Notes: generated by a model not told the origin, from the letters alone. 64,000 nucleotides of DNA from Levilactobacillus lindianensis (GCF_003946095.1 NZ_RHOD01000008.1:1-64000); one strand, 5' to 3'. Positions 24,962 to 34,736 are shown, counted from the stretch's first letter. Numbers and translations are program-made.

Positions 24962-25759
24962 GTGGCACGTCATGTTACGGATTTTCACGGCATCCTTTTA
25001 TTTCGCCGTGACTATGCCGAACGAGACTTCCTGGTGAAGTTTTTGACGCAAGAGTTCGGTAAAAAAATGTTTTTGGTTCGTGGAGCTAAGAAACGAGGCT
25101 TCAAGATGGTGGCGGATATTCTTCCGTTTACCGTGGGCGGTTATGTCGGTGATATTGCCGACGATGGGCTCTCCTACATTCGAACGGCCCGTGAGACACA
25201 TCAGTTTCAGAATATCTCTGCCGATATCTTTAAGAATGCCTATGCGACCTACGTCATGAGTCTGGTCGATGCAGCTTTTCCGGATAGCCAACCGTTGCCG
25301 GAATGGTATCACAAGGTTGAACGGGCGCTGACGTTGATTGACGACGGGGTGAATGCTGCTATCGTCACCAACATCATGGAGATCCAGTTGATGCCGTCCT
25401 TCGGGGTGGCACCGCAGCTCCAGGGGTGTGCGATCTGTGGCCGGAACGATTTGCCATTCGACTACTCGGAAAGTTACGGGGGTCTGTTGTGTCAACAGCA
25501 TTGGCAACGCGATCCCCGGCGACTCCACTTAGCCCAGCGGACGATCTACTATCTGCGGCAGTTCTCCGTCTTGGACCTAGATCGACTGCATTCCATCAAG
25601 GTAAAACCGCAGACGGAACATGCCTTGCGACAACTGATGGATGAGATCTACGACAGTCAGATCGGGGTTCATCCCCGTAGTAAGCGTTTCTTGGATCAGA
25701 TGCAATCCTGGTCGGCTCGGATGACGATGCCACCGGCAGACAAACCCAAAGAACAATAA
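24962..25759 (+). CDS. recO: DNA repair protein RecO
   Basis: Recombination mediator that helps RecA load on SSB-coated single-stranded DNA in the RecFOR pathway. The 265-aa protein has the N-terminal OB-fold (FHGILLFRRDYAERDFLVKF), a helical bundle and a zinc-binding region with CAICGRNDLPF and LLCQQH. The start is GTG 24962, with GGAAAGTAGGGA upstream; the N-terminus aligns with family members there. Last gene of the phoH operon, followed by a terminator. In related genomes glyQS comes next; here 5.4 kb of accessory genes intervene. Confidence 0.93.
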   Translation: MARHVTDFHGILLFRRDYAERDFLVKFLTQEFGKKMFLVRGAKKRGFKMVADILPFTVGGYVGDIADDGLSYIRTARETHQFQNISADIFKNAYATYVMSLVDAAFPDSQPLPEWYHKVERALTLIDDGVNAAIVTNIMEIQLMPSFGVAPQLQGCAICGRNDLPFDYSESYGGLLCQQHWQRDPRRLHLAQRTIYYLRQFSVLDLDRLHSIKVKPQTEHALRQLMDEIYDSQIGVHPRSKRFLDQMQSWSARMTMPPADKPKEQ

Positions 25760-25763
25760 GCTT

Positions 25764-25810
25764 AAAGCGATTCAGACCGACTCCTGGCGAGTGGTTTGAA
25801 CCGCTTTTTT
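25764..25810 (+). terminator. Terminator of the phoH-recO operon
   Basis: Stem AAAGCGATTCAGACC / GGTTTGAACCGCTTT with two mismatches, followed by a T run. Confidence 0.8.
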
Positions 25811-25909
25811 GGTTTAGATTGGGTGTGCTCTGACGACTAGATGGTGGATGAGATCCAACTGGGGGAAGCTATGGGGATCGGTGTTTGGGGCCGATGCTTT
25901 TAAAATTAT

Positions 25910-25933
25910 ACAGCTAGTTGTACAATTAACTGT
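25910..25933. promoter_or_regulatory. MarR-type operator, 24-bp palindrome
   Basis: Twenty of 24 positions are palindromic: outer ACAG/CTGT, inner TA and a perfect TTGTACAA core centred at 25921/25922. It lies just ahead of the ribosome site of the MarR gene and overlaps a likely -10 (TATACA 25907-25912). Length and position fit autorepression by a MarR dimer. Binding is inference. Confidence 0.7.
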
Positions 25934-25945
25934 AGAGGTGATCAC

Positions 25946-26371
25946 ATGGATAGCAATCAACTGGTGTCTTGGAAACTGGTCCTACTGGGACGGAAGATTC
26001 GCAATCGGCGGAATCGGTTCGTGCGACACCTGAATTTAACGAGTGAACAGGCCGATGCCTTACGTTTCTTCGGTGATTTTCCCCACAGCACCATCACCGA
26101 TTTTAAAGATCGCCAACAGGTGACTCACCAGACAGCTCGGTTAGTTGTGAAGCGGATGGTCGATCGGAACCTGCTGGTGTTAGAAGCCAATCCGGCCGAC
26201 CGGCGCGAAAAGTTAGTCGGGTTTACCGAAGCCGGGTTAGCGAAACGCCACCAACTAGATGATTACATTAAAGATACGAGTCAAGCCTTATTTACCGGAT
26301 TTACGGGTGCTGAACAGCAAGCGGTCCTCACTATGTTGGACCGAATCGAACAGAATTTAGAAAGGGACTGA
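25946..26371 (+). CDS. MarR family transcriptional regulator
   Basis: A 141-aa winged-helix dimer-type regulator. The recognition helix region is QVTHQTARLVVKRMVDRNLL, and the wing contains NPADRREKLVGFTEAG, the standard MarR DxR(x)K pattern. Ligand unknown. The ATG follows AGAGGTGA, and a strong palindrome sits immediately upstream, so it is probably autoregulated. The MFS gene starts 6 bp after its stop. It therefore most likely represses its own efflux transporter, a common arrangement. Confidence 0.88.
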   Translation: MDSNQLVSWKLVLLGRKIRNRRNRFVRHLNLTSEQADALRFFGDFPHSTITDFKDRQQVTHQTARLVVKRMVDRNLLVLEANPADRREKLVGFTEAGLAKRHQLDDYIKDTSQALFTGFTGAEQQAVLTMLDRIEQNLERD

Positions 26372-26377
26372 GGGCGT

Positions 26378-27535
26378 TTGAAGACACGGCTGTATACAAG
26401 AGATGTCAAATTGGTTTTGGCGTCGAGTTTTTTCTTCCTGATGAGTCCCATGATGGTCAATCCCATCATCGCTGGCTTCTCGAATAACGTGGGAGCGAAC
26501 AGTGTTCTCGCCGGAATTGTGGCGGGGATGATGAACCTCACTTCGTTACTGCTACGACCAGTGGCTGGGAATCTCACCGACCGTTTTTCGAAGTATCGGT
26601 TGAGTTTGATTGGGGGCAGTCTGATTCTCATTGCCTGTATTGGGTATGGGGTCACGACGTCGGTACCTCTAATTATGTTGTGGCGAGTCGTCAATGGGGT
26701 TGGCTATACGTTGTGCTCCGTCTGCATGGCCACTTGGATGGCTAGTCTGCTACCAGCCGACAGAATCGGTGCCGGAATGGGAATCTATGGAATTGCCAAT
26801 GCCCTGGGAATGGCGATTGGTCCTGCAGTGAGTGTTTACCTGTATCATCGTCTTGGCTATCGTAGTGTCTTTTGGGTGGCCGCAGGCTTTGTGACCTTAC
26901 TCTTGGTGACCATTCAATTTGTCGGGGATAAGAGTGTTCCGCATCCCGATTATCAAAAGACTAAGCGACAGCACCCGAAGATTCGGTTGGTTCAACCCAA
27001 GGTCGTACCGGTTGCCGCCATTCTCTTGCTGTTTTCACTTCCTTACTTTGCGACGCAGACCTATATCGTGAGCTACGTCTTTCACCGGGGGTTTGCGATC
27101 CCAGCCGGGGCCTTCTTCCCGGTCTACGCGTTGGTGTTACTGGCCATGCGGCTCATTCTTCGCGACGCCTTTGACCGCGTTCCCTTTAAAAAGTTTTTTT
27201 GGATCTGTCTCGGTTGTAACCTCATTGGGATCGTCGGCCTAACCGATATGGATAATTGGCTGATGCTCATCGTCGGCGCTGTGGGTCTGGCTGCCGGCTA
27301 TGGTCTGATGTTTTCCATTTGTCAGGCTAAATCGCTGACATTGGTTCCTAAGGCCGATCGGGGGTTGGCCAACAGTACCTTCTACATTGGGATTGACCTG
27401 GGGATGACCCTGGGACCCATGCTGGCGGGGGTCATCACAACCTATCTACCATGGTCCTGGCTCTATCCCGTCATGGCCGTGACCTTACCGGCAATCGCGC
27501 TGGTTTACTGGGATAATCGCCGAGGATTGGCCTGA
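26378..27535 (+). CDS. MFS transporter, drug-efflux-like
   Basis: A 385-aa major facilitator with about 12 membrane segments. The cytosolic loop after TM2 reads RPVAGNLTDRFSKYRLSLIGG, the MFS motif A (G-x-x-x-D-R-x-x-R type). The region ANALGMAIGPAVSVYLY in TM5 resembles motif C of drug/H+ antiporters. The substrate is unknown. TTG 26378 is the start, with GGGACTGAGGG upstream. It is coupled to the MarR gene (6 bp apart), which supports regulated efflux of a toxic compound. Confidence 0.82.
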   Translation: MKTRLYTRDVKLVLASSFFFLMSPMMVNPIIAGFSNNVGANSVLAGIVAGMMNLTSLLLRPVAGNLTDRFSKYRLSLIGGSLILIACIGYGVTTSVPLIMLWRVVNGVGYTLCSVCMATWMASLLPADRIGAGMGIYGIANALGMAIGPAVSVYLYHRLGYRSVFWVAAGFVTLLLVTIQFVGDKSVPHPDYQKTKRQHPKIRLVQPKVVPVAAILLLFSLPYFATQTYIVSYVFHRGFAIPAGAFFPVYALVLLAMRLILRDAFDRVPFKKFFWICLGCNLIGIVGLTDMDNWLMLIVGAVGLAAGYGLMFSICQAKSLTLVPKADRGLANSTFYIGIDLGMTLGPMLAGVITTYLPWSWLYPVMAVTLPAIALVYWDNRRGLA

Positions 27536-27560
27536 AATAGTGGCCGGCCTGACTGAATAA

Positions 27561-27590
27561 TTGGTCGCACGAGTTCAGACGTGGTAAACT
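27561..27590 (+). promoter_or_regulatory. Promoter of the aldo/keto reductase gene
   Basis: TTGGTC (27561-27566), 18-bp spacer, TAAACT (27585-27590) preceded by TGG, an extended -10 form. Confidence 0.45.
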
Positions 27591-27651
27591 AACTTCATAT
27601 CGTTTTCTAATCAAAATCTTATTGTTTTCCAATGAATAGGAGGGCGTACAG

Positions 27652-28617
27652 ATGAAGTATCGGCAATTAGGCAAGTCAGGTTTAAAGGTGAGTGAAATTG
27701 CATTAGGAAGTTGGTTGACGGATGTCAGTGATCCGGCCAAACAGGAACTGGCAGCGCAGAGCGTCCAATTAGCCTATGACCGTGGGATTAATTATTTTGA
27801 TTGTGCGGATGTGTATAGTGGCGGCGGGGCCGAACGGTTTCTGGGCCAGGCGTTGCAACAGTTTCCCCGTAAGGAATTGGTCGTCTCGAGTAAGGTTTAT
27901 TTTCCTTCAGGCAAAGGGGTTAATGACCGCGGCCTGTCGCGGAAACACATTACCGAGTCGATTGATCAGTCATTGACTAATTTACAAACAGATTATTTGG
28001 ATCTGTATTTCTGTCATCGTTTTGATACCCAGACACCGTTGGCAGAGACGCTGGAGACCTTGAGTGGGTTAGTCGACCAAGGAAAGATCCTGTATTACGG
28101 GGTCAGCGAGTGGACACCGGTACAGATTCTTAAGGCAGAACTGATTATTCAGGAACGGGGACTCCACCCGATTACCGTGGTGCAACCTGAATACAACCTC
28201 TTTGACCGCTACATTGAACATGAATTGTTGGATTTGTGTGGCGAACTGGGTTTGGGGGTCGTGCCATTCTCGCCACTGGCTCAGGGCTTACTGACGGGTA
28301 AATACCGTCAAGGACAGCCGGTTCCAGCGGGGTCACGCGGATCGTTCCAACCAGACTTACAGGCACAGTTAGTTCCTGAAAATCTAGCGAAGGTTGAAGA
28401 ACTGTCGAAGATGGCCGCAGAGTTAAATACGGACCTGGCAACCTTTGCTTTGGCTTGGGACAAACGAGATGCCCGAATTTCCAGCCTGATCATCGGCGCC
28501 AGTAAGCCAGCCCAGTTACAGAATAACTTGAAGGCTGTTGATTTGGAGATTCCAGCCGAATATGAAGCGCGGATTGACAAGTTATTTGGATTCAAGAAGT
28601 TTTTCCGCGAAATTTAA
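27652..28617 (+). CDS. Aldo/keto reductase
   Basis: NADPH-dependent TIM-barrel carbonyl reductase, 321 aa, closest in pattern to the potassium-channel-beta/YghZ-type branch. The catalytic tetrad is visible: Asp in FDCADVYSGG with Tyr four residues on, Lys in VVSSKVYFP, and His in YFCHRFD. The cofactor-binding IIGASKPAQLQNNLKAVDL is at the C-terminus. Substrate unknown. ATG 27652 follows AGGAGGGCG. It is a single gene with its own promoter and terminator, part of the accessory block between recO and glyQS. Confidence 0.9.
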   Translation: MKYRQLGKSGLKVSEIALGSWLTDVSDPAKQELAAQSVQLAYDRGINYFDCADVYSGGGAERFLGQALQQFPRKELVVSSKVYFPSGKGVNDRGLSRKHITESIDQSLTNLQTDYLDLYFCHRFDTQTPLAETLETLSGLVDQGKILYYGVSEWTPVQILKAELIIQERGLHPITVVQPEYNLFDRYIEHELLDLCGELGLGVVPFSPLAQGLLTGKYRQGQPVPAGSRGSFQPDLQAQLVPENLAKVEELSKMAAELNTDLATFALAWDKRDARISSLIIGASKPAQLQNNLKAVDLEIPAEYEARIDKLFGFKKFFREI

Positions 28618-28629
28618 GAGACAGATGGT

Positions 28630-28667
28630 GTCACATTCGAGTTAATCACTCGGATGTGACTTTTTTG
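28630..28667 (+). terminator. Terminator of the aldo/keto reductase gene
   Basis: Stem GTCACATTCGAG / CTCGGATGTGAC with a seven-base loop and six T residues. Confidence 0.9.
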
Positions 28668-28951
28668 TTGGCGAGAGGGTCGAACTGGCAAACTTATCAA
28701 ATATTTATGAAACTATCACATTTTTACGAAAGTGCTTACTCTCAAAGAACGCGTTACGGTGATAAAAGTCAGGGAAGCCTGGCACTTTAATGGTTGGCTA
28801 ATTTAAACTAAAAATAGTTTTATGGGGTGACAATTGGTTAACCTGGAAAACTGAACTTGACGTGGTACGATGAGATTATATGCATAAGATGCATTTGATT
28901 TTTGAAATAAGTTTGATCTAAAAATGTGGACAAATTGAAGGAGCCTCGTCA
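28668..28951. other. AT-rich intergenic region upstream of the LRR surface protein
   Basis: About 280 bp. It holds a small hairpin (AAAGTCAGG / CCTGGCACTTT, near 28766-28790), a possible -35 TTGACG (28858-28863) with TATATG 14 bp downstream, and two copies of the self-complementary hexamer ATGCAT (28880-28885 and 28889-28894). The ribosome site GAAGGAG is at 28937-28943. The long upstream region suggests the surface protein gene is regulated, but no known operator is recognised. Confidence 0.4.
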
Positions 28952-31246
28952 ATGTCAGTTTTTCAGCAACAAGCTAAAAATTTACAAGTTTCCCATCGTC
29001 GGCAATGGTTGTTTGTAGGTGTGGCCGCGGCGGTTCTCAGTACCGAACTTCTCGTGGGTGGTGTGACGCCAGCCCAAGCTGCAACCGATGATCAAGCACC
29101 CACGGCGGTGTCTGGTGAGAAGCCAGCCGAAAGGGTTACTAAGTCGGCAGAGGTGGTTAATGAGAATAAACCGGGAGCTGAGAAGACTGGCACCATTAGT
29201 TCAGACAAAACAACCGATGGGGCTGGCAACTCTAATGATGGTATTGGAAGTGCAGAGAATGACACCGGAGATGGACAAGCAGCTTCTGATGGCAGTGAGT
29301 CTATTAAGCCAAAGTCGAAAGGAAAAGTCGGGCCGTTCTCAGCACGAATGGCAGCGCCAAGCGCGTCGGACCCAACAGAAACTGATCCAGCGGACACGAG
29401 TTCTGACGACAATCAGCCGGTAACAGATTCTGCGGGGTTTACGTACACGAAGCATGTGGATGAAGATGGGAATACAACCGGTTATGACATTACAGCCTAT
29501 TCTGGTAGTGATACTGATATCACGATTCCAGACAGCTATCAGGGGTTGAGTGTGGTTGGTATCGGTGAGGGGGCCTTTAGTCAGAAGGGCCTAACTGGTG
29601 TTAAGTTGCCGGATAGTTTGATTAATATTAGTAATGGGGCTTTTCAGAATAACTTTCTGAAGACAATTACATTTGATAGAGCCTTAGAAACAATTGGTAA
29701 CGGTGCATTTTTAGGAAATCAGTTGAAGGATATCGTTATTTCAGATCATGTGCGAGAGATTGGTGATTCAGCCTTTTTAAATAACGGTGCCACACAATTG
29801 ACACTGGATAACGATCTTGTGAAGATTGGTAATGCGGTATTTGAAGAAAACAACATTGGTGGTGATTTGACGATTCCAGATAGTGTCACAGAGATTGGCA
29901 TGATGGCTTTTGTTAATAATCAATTAACCGGACTGGCTTTTGGAACTGGCAAGGCACAGCTGAAAACAATTGGTATCAATTCATTTTCGCATATGAAAAC
30001 TTTAACGGGTGGCCTATCCGGCGGACCGCTGATTATTCCAGACAGTGTCAAGACAATTTCACCGGCAGCATTTGTAAATGATGCTATTAGCAGTCTCATT
30101 CTTGGGAAGAATGTTGAAACGATTGGGGATGATGCCTTTAATGTTAACAACCTCCAGGGTACCATCGATATTCCAGATAGCGTGATTAGCATTGGCGACA
30201 CCGCCTTTGACGGCAATCATCTCTCCGGAGTGAAGCTGGGAGCCAATGTCGAAACCATTGGTAACAGAGCCTTTGGCGGGGCATCGGATGGTAACCACCT
30301 GACGGGCTCATTGATAATTCCGGATAAGGTTCAGTCGATTGGGACGAGTGCATTCGATGAAAACCAACTCAGTGGAATGTTGACAATTCCAGCCAGTGTG
30401 AAAACAATTGGGGCTAGTGCCTTTTTGCAAAATCAATTAACAGGTGTCCACTTTCTAGGCGTCCCGGATAGTATTGGGAACGGTGCCTTTGTCCAAAATA
30501 ATCTGCAACATATTCAGGCTGATTTGCCGGTGAACACGTTCGATGACGAGGCTCTCGCAACTCAGCAAACCTTAACGGTGCCAGTCAAATTAGTTAACGG
30601 TAAGTTCATTGGCGTTAAGCAGGCTATTTTGAACAAAGTTATGCCAACCAATTTGGCCTTAAACGATCTGACATTTACTCTTGATGACACGCCAGTAACG
30701 TACAATCCAACTGAGGATTCTTTAACGTTACCCGATGGTTTTACCGGAGAAAAGCTGACAGTCATGATGACCTCGGGAACATCCGGCGATAACTCTGGGA
30801 ATTATGGTGTCTTGCAGCTGACGCTGGATGGGACGCCACAGTCGACACCCACCACCCCAACCGATCCCGTCACGCCAAGTCAACCAGTCAATCCGGTCGA
30901 CCCCACGACGCCAGTCACACCGGTTCAGCCAATCAAGCCGGCCCAACCGATCAAGCGACCCACACAACCTAAGAAGGCCGCTCAGAAGCAGGCTAACCGT
31001 CATGGTAAGCCAACGGGACAGGCAGTTACAGGCCAACGTTTGGCAATAGGGGTACGTTCGGCTGGACCCGCAATGCGTCCGACAACGATAACCAGCCAAT
31101 TAAAAGCCAGTCGTCAGACCAGTACACAACACCAAGCGACCCTGCCACAGACCGGTGAGCGTACAAAGCTCTGGACGGTGATCGGGGGATGGCTACTGGC
31201 GATTCTCGGGTGGCTGGGACTGGGTAACCGTCGGCGAGAACACTAG
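28952..31246 (+). CDS. LPXTG-anchored leucine-rich-repeat (BspA-type) surface protein
   Basis: A 764-aa cell-wall protein. A signal peptide (hydrophobic 21-37, cleavage likely after TPAQA, about residue 43) is followed by a Ser/Asp/Glu-rich linker to about residue 155. About 14 BspA/LRR_5 repeats of 20-25 aa follow (roughly 190-520) with the repeating core IP-DSV-x-x-IG-x-x-AF-x-x-N-x-L. A short beta domain, a proline/threonine-rich wall-spanning stretch (PTTPTDPVTPSQPVNP) and a sortase signal LPQTGERTK with membrane segment and RRREH tail complete it. Such proteins often bind host or matrix ligands; the ligand here is unknown. The repeat part is visibly more AT-rich than its neighbours. ATG 28952 follows GAAGGAG. 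Confidence 0.92.
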   Translation: MSVFQQQAKNLQVSHRRQWLFVGVAAAVLSTELLVGGVTPAQAATDDQAPTAVSGEKPAERVTKSAEVVNENKPGAEKTGTISSDKTTDGAGNSNDGIGSAENDTGDGQAASDGSESIKPKSKGKVGPFSARMAAPSASDPTETDPADTSSDDNQPVTDSAGFTYTKHVDEDGNTTGYDITAYSGSDTDITIPDSYQGLSVVGIGEGAFSQKGLTGVKLPDSLINISNGAFQNNFLKTITFDRALETIGNGAFLGNQLKDIVISDHVREIGDSAFLNNGATQLTLDNDLVKIGNAVFEENNIGGDLTIPDSVTEIGMMAFVNNQLTGLAFGTGKAQLKTIGINSFSHMKTLTGGLSGGPLIIPDSVKTISPAAFVNDAISSLILGKNVETIGDDAFNVNNLQGTIDIPDSVISIGDTAFDGNHLSGVKLGANVETIGNRAFGGASDGNHLTGSLIIPDKVQSIGTSAFDENQLSGMLTIPASVKTIGASAFLQNQLTGVHFLGVPDSIGNGAFVQNNLQHIQADLPVNTFDDEALATQQTLTVPVKLVNGKFIGVKQAILNKVMPTNLALNDLTFTLDDTPVTYNPTEDSLTLPDGFTGEKLTVMMTSGTSGDNSGNYGVLQLTLDGTPQSTPTTPTDPVTPSQPVNPVDPTTPVTPVQPIKPAQPIKRPTQPKKAAQKQANRHGKPTGQAVTGQRLAIGVRSAGPAMRPTTITSQLKASRQTSTQHQATLPQTGERTKLWTVIGGWLLAILGWLGLGNRRREH

Positions 31247-31268
31247 CCAGAAGAATGGGGGTCAACCA

Positions 31269-31297
31269 TTGACATCCCCGTCCCAGACAGCTATCAT
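31269..31297 (+). promoter_or_regulatory. Promoter of glyQS
   Basis: TTGACA (31269-31274), 17-bp spacer, TATCAT (31292-31297). It lies only about 20 bp after the surface protein stop. A weak hairpin (GGGGTCAA / TTGACATCCCC) overlaps the -35; no clear terminator of the surface protein gene is present. Confidence 0.75.
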
Positions 31298-31303
31298 AAA
31301 ACT

Positions 31304-31523
31304 CAGTTAAATAAGTCGATTATGATGAATGAGAGTTACCGCGTGGTTGGTTAAGCGAGTTCGGGAAAGTGTAAGCCGAACCCAAGGCGTGGTGAGTTGG
31401 CACATTCGGAGTCGTTTCCAAGTAAGCTGCTAGTCACGTCTGACTAGAAGTAGGGTGGAACCGCGAAATTAAAACTTCGTCCCTACGTGAATTTGCCTAA
31501 GTGAATTCTCGTAGGGATTTTTT
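31304..31523 (+). promoter_or_regulatory. Glycine T-box riboswitch leader of glyQS
   Basis: Specifier triplet GGC (31399-31401) followed by A in the 3' side of stem I. Canonical T-box AGGGTGGAACCGCG (31452-31465), whose UGGA bulge matches the U73 discriminator of tRNA-Gly. The terminator stem CCCTACG / CGTAGGG (31481-31516) ends in six T residues. All parts agree with control by uncharged tRNA-Gly. Confidence 0.92.
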
Positions 31524-31603
31524 GCGCGCTTATTTGTTTAATCGATTGACCAAAACGGCCGAATTTAGTCGCTTGGCAACCACACAAGGAGGAAACAGCA
31601 CCC

Positions 31604-32533
31604 ATGACAGAAAAACTGTCCATGCAAGCAATCATTTTGAAGTTACAACAGTACTGGTCCGCACAGGGCTGCATGCTGATGCAAGCTTACGATACCGAAA
31701 AAGGGGCCGGGACGATGAGTCCTTACACCTTCTTACGCGCGATCGGACCAGAACCTTGGAACGCCGCTTACGTTGAACCTTCCCGCCGGCCAGCCGATGG
31801 TCGTTACGGGGAAAATCCTAACCGGTTGTACCAACACCATCAATTCCAAGTGGTCATGAAGCCTTCACCAGATAACATTCAGGAACTTTACCTGAACAGT
31901 CTGAAGGAACTTGGCATTAACCCACTCGAACATGATATTCGTTTCGTGGAAGATAACTGGGAAAACCCATCCATGGGTTGTGCCGGTGTTGGTTGGGAAG
32001 TTTGGTTGGACGGAATGGAAATCACTCAGTTCACTTACTTCCAAGTCGTTGGGGGGATGGCAGTTGATCCCGTCACTTCCGAAGTGACCTATGGTTTGGA
32101 ACGTCTGGCGTCTTACGTCCAAGATGTTAACTCCGTCTTCGACCTGGAGTGGGCCGATGGCGTTAAGTATGGCGATATTTTCAAGGAACCTGAATACGAA
32201 CATTCCAAATACAGCTTTGAAGAAAGCAACCAAGACATGCTGTTACGGCACTTCAACGAATACGAAGATGAAGCCAAGAAGCAAATCGCCAACGGCCTGG
32301 TTCACCCGGCCTATGACTACATCTTGAAGTGTAGCCATACCTTTAACTTGCTCGATGCCAGAGGTGCTGTGTCCGTGACTGAACGGGCCGGCTACCTGTC
32401 CCGTATCCGGAACATGGCACGTGCCGTGGCTCGCGCCTTCGTTAACGAACGGAAGAAGCGTGGTTTCCCACTGATCAAGGATGAAGCCCTGCGGACAAAA
32501 CTATTAGCAGACGACGAGGAGGCCAAAAAATAA
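31604..32533 (+). CDS. glyQ: Glycyl-tRNA synthetase alpha subunit
   Basis: Catalytic subunit of the bacterial alpha2-beta2 type glycyl-tRNA synthetase, 309 aa. It has the class II core with [57 protein letters not shown] and [16 protein letters not shown], all highly conserved. ATG 31604 follows AAGGAGG. Its stop overlaps the glyS start by one base, which gives balanced subunit synthesis. Confidence 0.97.
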   Translation: MTEKLSMQAIILKLQQYWSAQGCMLMQAYDTEKGAGTMSPYTFLRAIGPEPWNAAYVEPSRRPADGRYGENPNRLYQHHQFQVVMKPSPDNIQELYLNSLKELGINPLEHDIRFVEDNWENPSMGCAGVGWEVWLDGMEITQFTYFQVVGGMAVDPVTSEVTYGLERLASYVQDVNSVFDLEWADGVKYGDIFKEPEYEHSKYSFEESNQDMLLRHFNEYEDEAKKQIANGLVHPAYDYILKCSHTFNLLDARGAVSVTERAGYLSRIRNMARAVARAFVNERKKRGFPLIKDEALRTKLLADDEEAKK

Positions 32534-34608
32534 TGGCACACACATTTTTACTGGAAATTGGACTAGAAGAAATGCCAGCCCACGTGGTAACGCCAGCTAT
32601 CAAACAACTGGTTAAACGGACGGCAGATTATTTAAAGGAACAGCGCGTGGCTTACGATGACATCAAGCCATTCTCAACGCCTCGCCGGTTGGCCATCCAA
32701 ATCAGTGGTTTAGCCGACAAGCAGGAAGATATTAGCGAATCCGTTAAGGGTCCCGCCAAGAAGATTGCTCAGGATGCCGATGGCAACTGGACGAAGGCCG
32801 CTATTGGCTTTACCCGCGGGCAAGGTTTGACTCCTGACGACATTACGTTTAAGGAAATTAAGGGGACGGAATACGTCTACGTTGACAAGTTCATCGCTGG
32901 CGAACCCGTCGCTGCGGTCTTGGCTGGGTTAAAGGACATTGTGACCGCCATGACCTTCCCAACCATGATGAAGTGGGGCACCCATCACTTCGAATACATC
33001 CGACCAATTCGCTGGATCGTCGCCTTGCTGGATGCTGACGTGATTCCATTTAGTATCTTGGACGTCACGACCGGCCGCAACACTCGCGGTCACCGTTTCT
33101 TAGGGACCGACGTGGACATTGCCACGGCAGCCGACTACGAAGCCGATCTTACGGCTCAATTCGTGATTGCCGACGCCGACAAGCGTAAGGCGCTCATCAA
33201 GAGCCAAATCGAAAAGATTGCCACCGATAACAACTGGACGGTTACCATCGACGGCGGGTTATTGGAAGAGGTTAACAACCTGGTCGAATGGCCAACTGCC
33301 TTTGCCGGGAGCTTCGATGAGAAGTACCTGACTATTCCCGAAGAAGTCTTGATTACCTCGATGCGTGATCACCAACGGTTCTTCTACGCACGGAATGCCG
33401 AGGGCAAGCTCTTGCCTAACTTCATCTCTGTTCGTAATGGGAACGACCACGACCTGCAAAACGTCGTTGCTGGGAACGAAAAGGTTCTGACGGCACGGTT
33501 GGAAGACGCCATGTTCTTCTACACCGAAGACCAGAAGAAGTCGATTGCCGATTACGTGGAACGACTCAAGTCAGTTAGTTTCCATGATAAGATCAGCACG
33601 ATGGCTGAAAAGATGGATCGGGTCAAGGCCATCGTGGGCGTGCTGGCCAAGCACCTGCACCTAAATGATACCCAGACTCAGGCCGCCCTGCGTGCCAGTG
33701 AGATCTACAAGTTCGATCTGGTTACCGGGATGGTTGGCGAGTTCGCCGAATTACAAGGGGTCATGGGTGAAAAGTATGCCTTACTGGCCGGGGAAGACCC
33801 AGCCGTGGCCCAGGCCATTCGTGAACACTACGAACCGATCTCCGCTAACGGGGACTTACCAGAATCCGTGCCGGGTGCCGTATTGGCCTTGGCTGACAAG
33901 TTCGATAGCATCCTGACCTTCTTTGCCGCCGGTATGATTCCTAGTGGATCCAATGACCCTTACGCTTTACGCCGTCAGGCCATCGGAATTGTGCGGATTG
34001 TTACCGACCAACAGTGGTCCTTGCCAATTGCTGACCTGGCTCAGGCCTTCATCACGGCCGAAGCGGACGCTAAAGTGGCGCCTCAGCTTGATCAAGCTAG
34101 TCAAATCGACGCTGTGATTGGTTTCGTGAAGGATCGGATTCGGAAGATCTTGCGTTCTGCTAAGCAACGTCACGACATCATTGATGCCGTCACCAACAGT
34201 TCTAGCAGCGATGTTCTGCGGATCTTTACGGCTGCCGACATTCTGGCTAGCCATGCCGACGATGCCAACTTCAAGGCCGTTATTGAGTCCTTGACGCGGG
34301 TCATTCGTTTGGCGCAGAAGGCCCCAGCCGAATTGGCGACGGCCACGGTTGATACCGATCTGTTTGAAAATGACAGTGAGGGTGCCTTGCACCAAGGTGT
34401 TGCTGAAGTAGCGACCGCCGCTGACAAGACGCTGGCTGACCTCTACGCAGCCTTAGCTGACATTCAACCGACGATTGCGGCTTACTTTGAAGCTACGATG
34501 GTTATGGATAAGAACGATGCCGTTCGGAATAACCGGTTAACCGAATTGAGCGGCTTAGCTCGTCTGACTTTGAAGTTGGGTGACTTGGACCAATTAATCG
34601 TTAAATAG
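32533..34608 (+). CDS. glyS: Glycyl-tRNA synthetase beta subunit
   Basis: tRNA-binding subunit of glycyl-tRNA synthetase, 691 aa, the usual size. It begins [17 protein letters not shown] and shows [20 protein letters not shown], the HD-like central region and the C-terminal anticodon-binding part ([17 protein letters not shown]). One-base overlap with glyQ couples translation. The dispersed hairpin copy C begins 6 bp after its stop. Confidence 0.97.
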   Translation: MAHTFLLEIGLEEMPAHVVTPAIKQLVKRTADYLKEQRVAYDDIKPFSTPRRLAIQISGLADKQEDISESVKGPAKKIAQDADGNWTKAAIGFTRGQGLTPDDITFKEIKGTEYVYVDKFIAGEPVAAVLAGLKDIVTAMTFPTMMKWGTHHFEYIRPIRWIVALLDADVIPFSILDVTTGRNTRGHRFLGTDVDIATAADYEADLTAQFVIADADKRKALIKSQIEKIATDNNWTVTIDGGLLEEVNNLVEWPTAFAGSFDEKYLTIPEEVLITSMRDHQRFFYARNAEGKLLPNFISVRNGNDHDLQNVVAGNEKVLTARLEDAMFFYTEDQKKSIADYVERLKSVSFHDKISTMAEKMDRVKAIVGVLAKHLHLNDTQTQAALRASEIYKFDLVTGMVGEFAELQGVMGEKYALLAGEDPAVAQAIREHYEPISANGDLPESVPGAVLALADKFDSILTFFAAGMIPSGSNDPYALRRQAIGIVRIVTDQQWSLPIADLAQAFITAEADAKVAPQLDQASQIDAVIGFVKDRIRKILRSAKQRHDIIDAVTNSSSSDVLRIFTAADILASHADDANFKAVIESLTRVIRLAQKAPAELATATVDTDLFENDSEGALHQGVAEVATAADKTLADLYAALADIQPTIAAYFEATMVMDKNDAVRNNRLTELSGLARLTLKLGDLDQLIVK

Positions 34609-34613
34609 AAAGA

Positions 34614-34736
34614 GTGGGTCAAAAGGCGGTTAGCTGGCGAGCATTAAGGCTGATAACCGAATAATCCCAGGCTTGGATTGTTTGGTTATCAGGTTTAAGC
34701 GGAACCAGCTGCCTTTGGACACACGTTTCGGCTATA
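34614..34736 (+). repeat. Dispersed long-hairpin repeat, copy C
   Basis: Third member of the family. The outer stem is GTGGGTCAAAAGGC (34614-34627) with GCCTTTGGACACAC (34711-34724), 12 of 14 paired. The middle stem is AGCTGG / CCAGCT with a GGTT bulge. The inner stem is GATAACCGAATAATCC / GGATTGTTTGGTTATC. The segment from GGCGGTTAGCTGGCGAGCAT on is identical to copy B over about 30 bases, while stem positions differ in a compensated way. It trails with GTTTCGGCTATATAG. Confidence 0.85.

Noticed and set aside
25764-25810. CTGGCGAG in the recO terminator as part of the dispersed repeat
   Set aside because: Only eight bases match; the stem and the other conserved segments are absent.
28725-28741. 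GAAAGTGCTTACT as a cre site for the LRR gene
   Set aside because: The central CG of the consensus is TG, so it does not fit.
30840-30960. Short repeats rich in CCA and ACC
   Set aside because: They encode the proline/threonine-rich wall-spanning part of the surface protein, not a separate repeat element.
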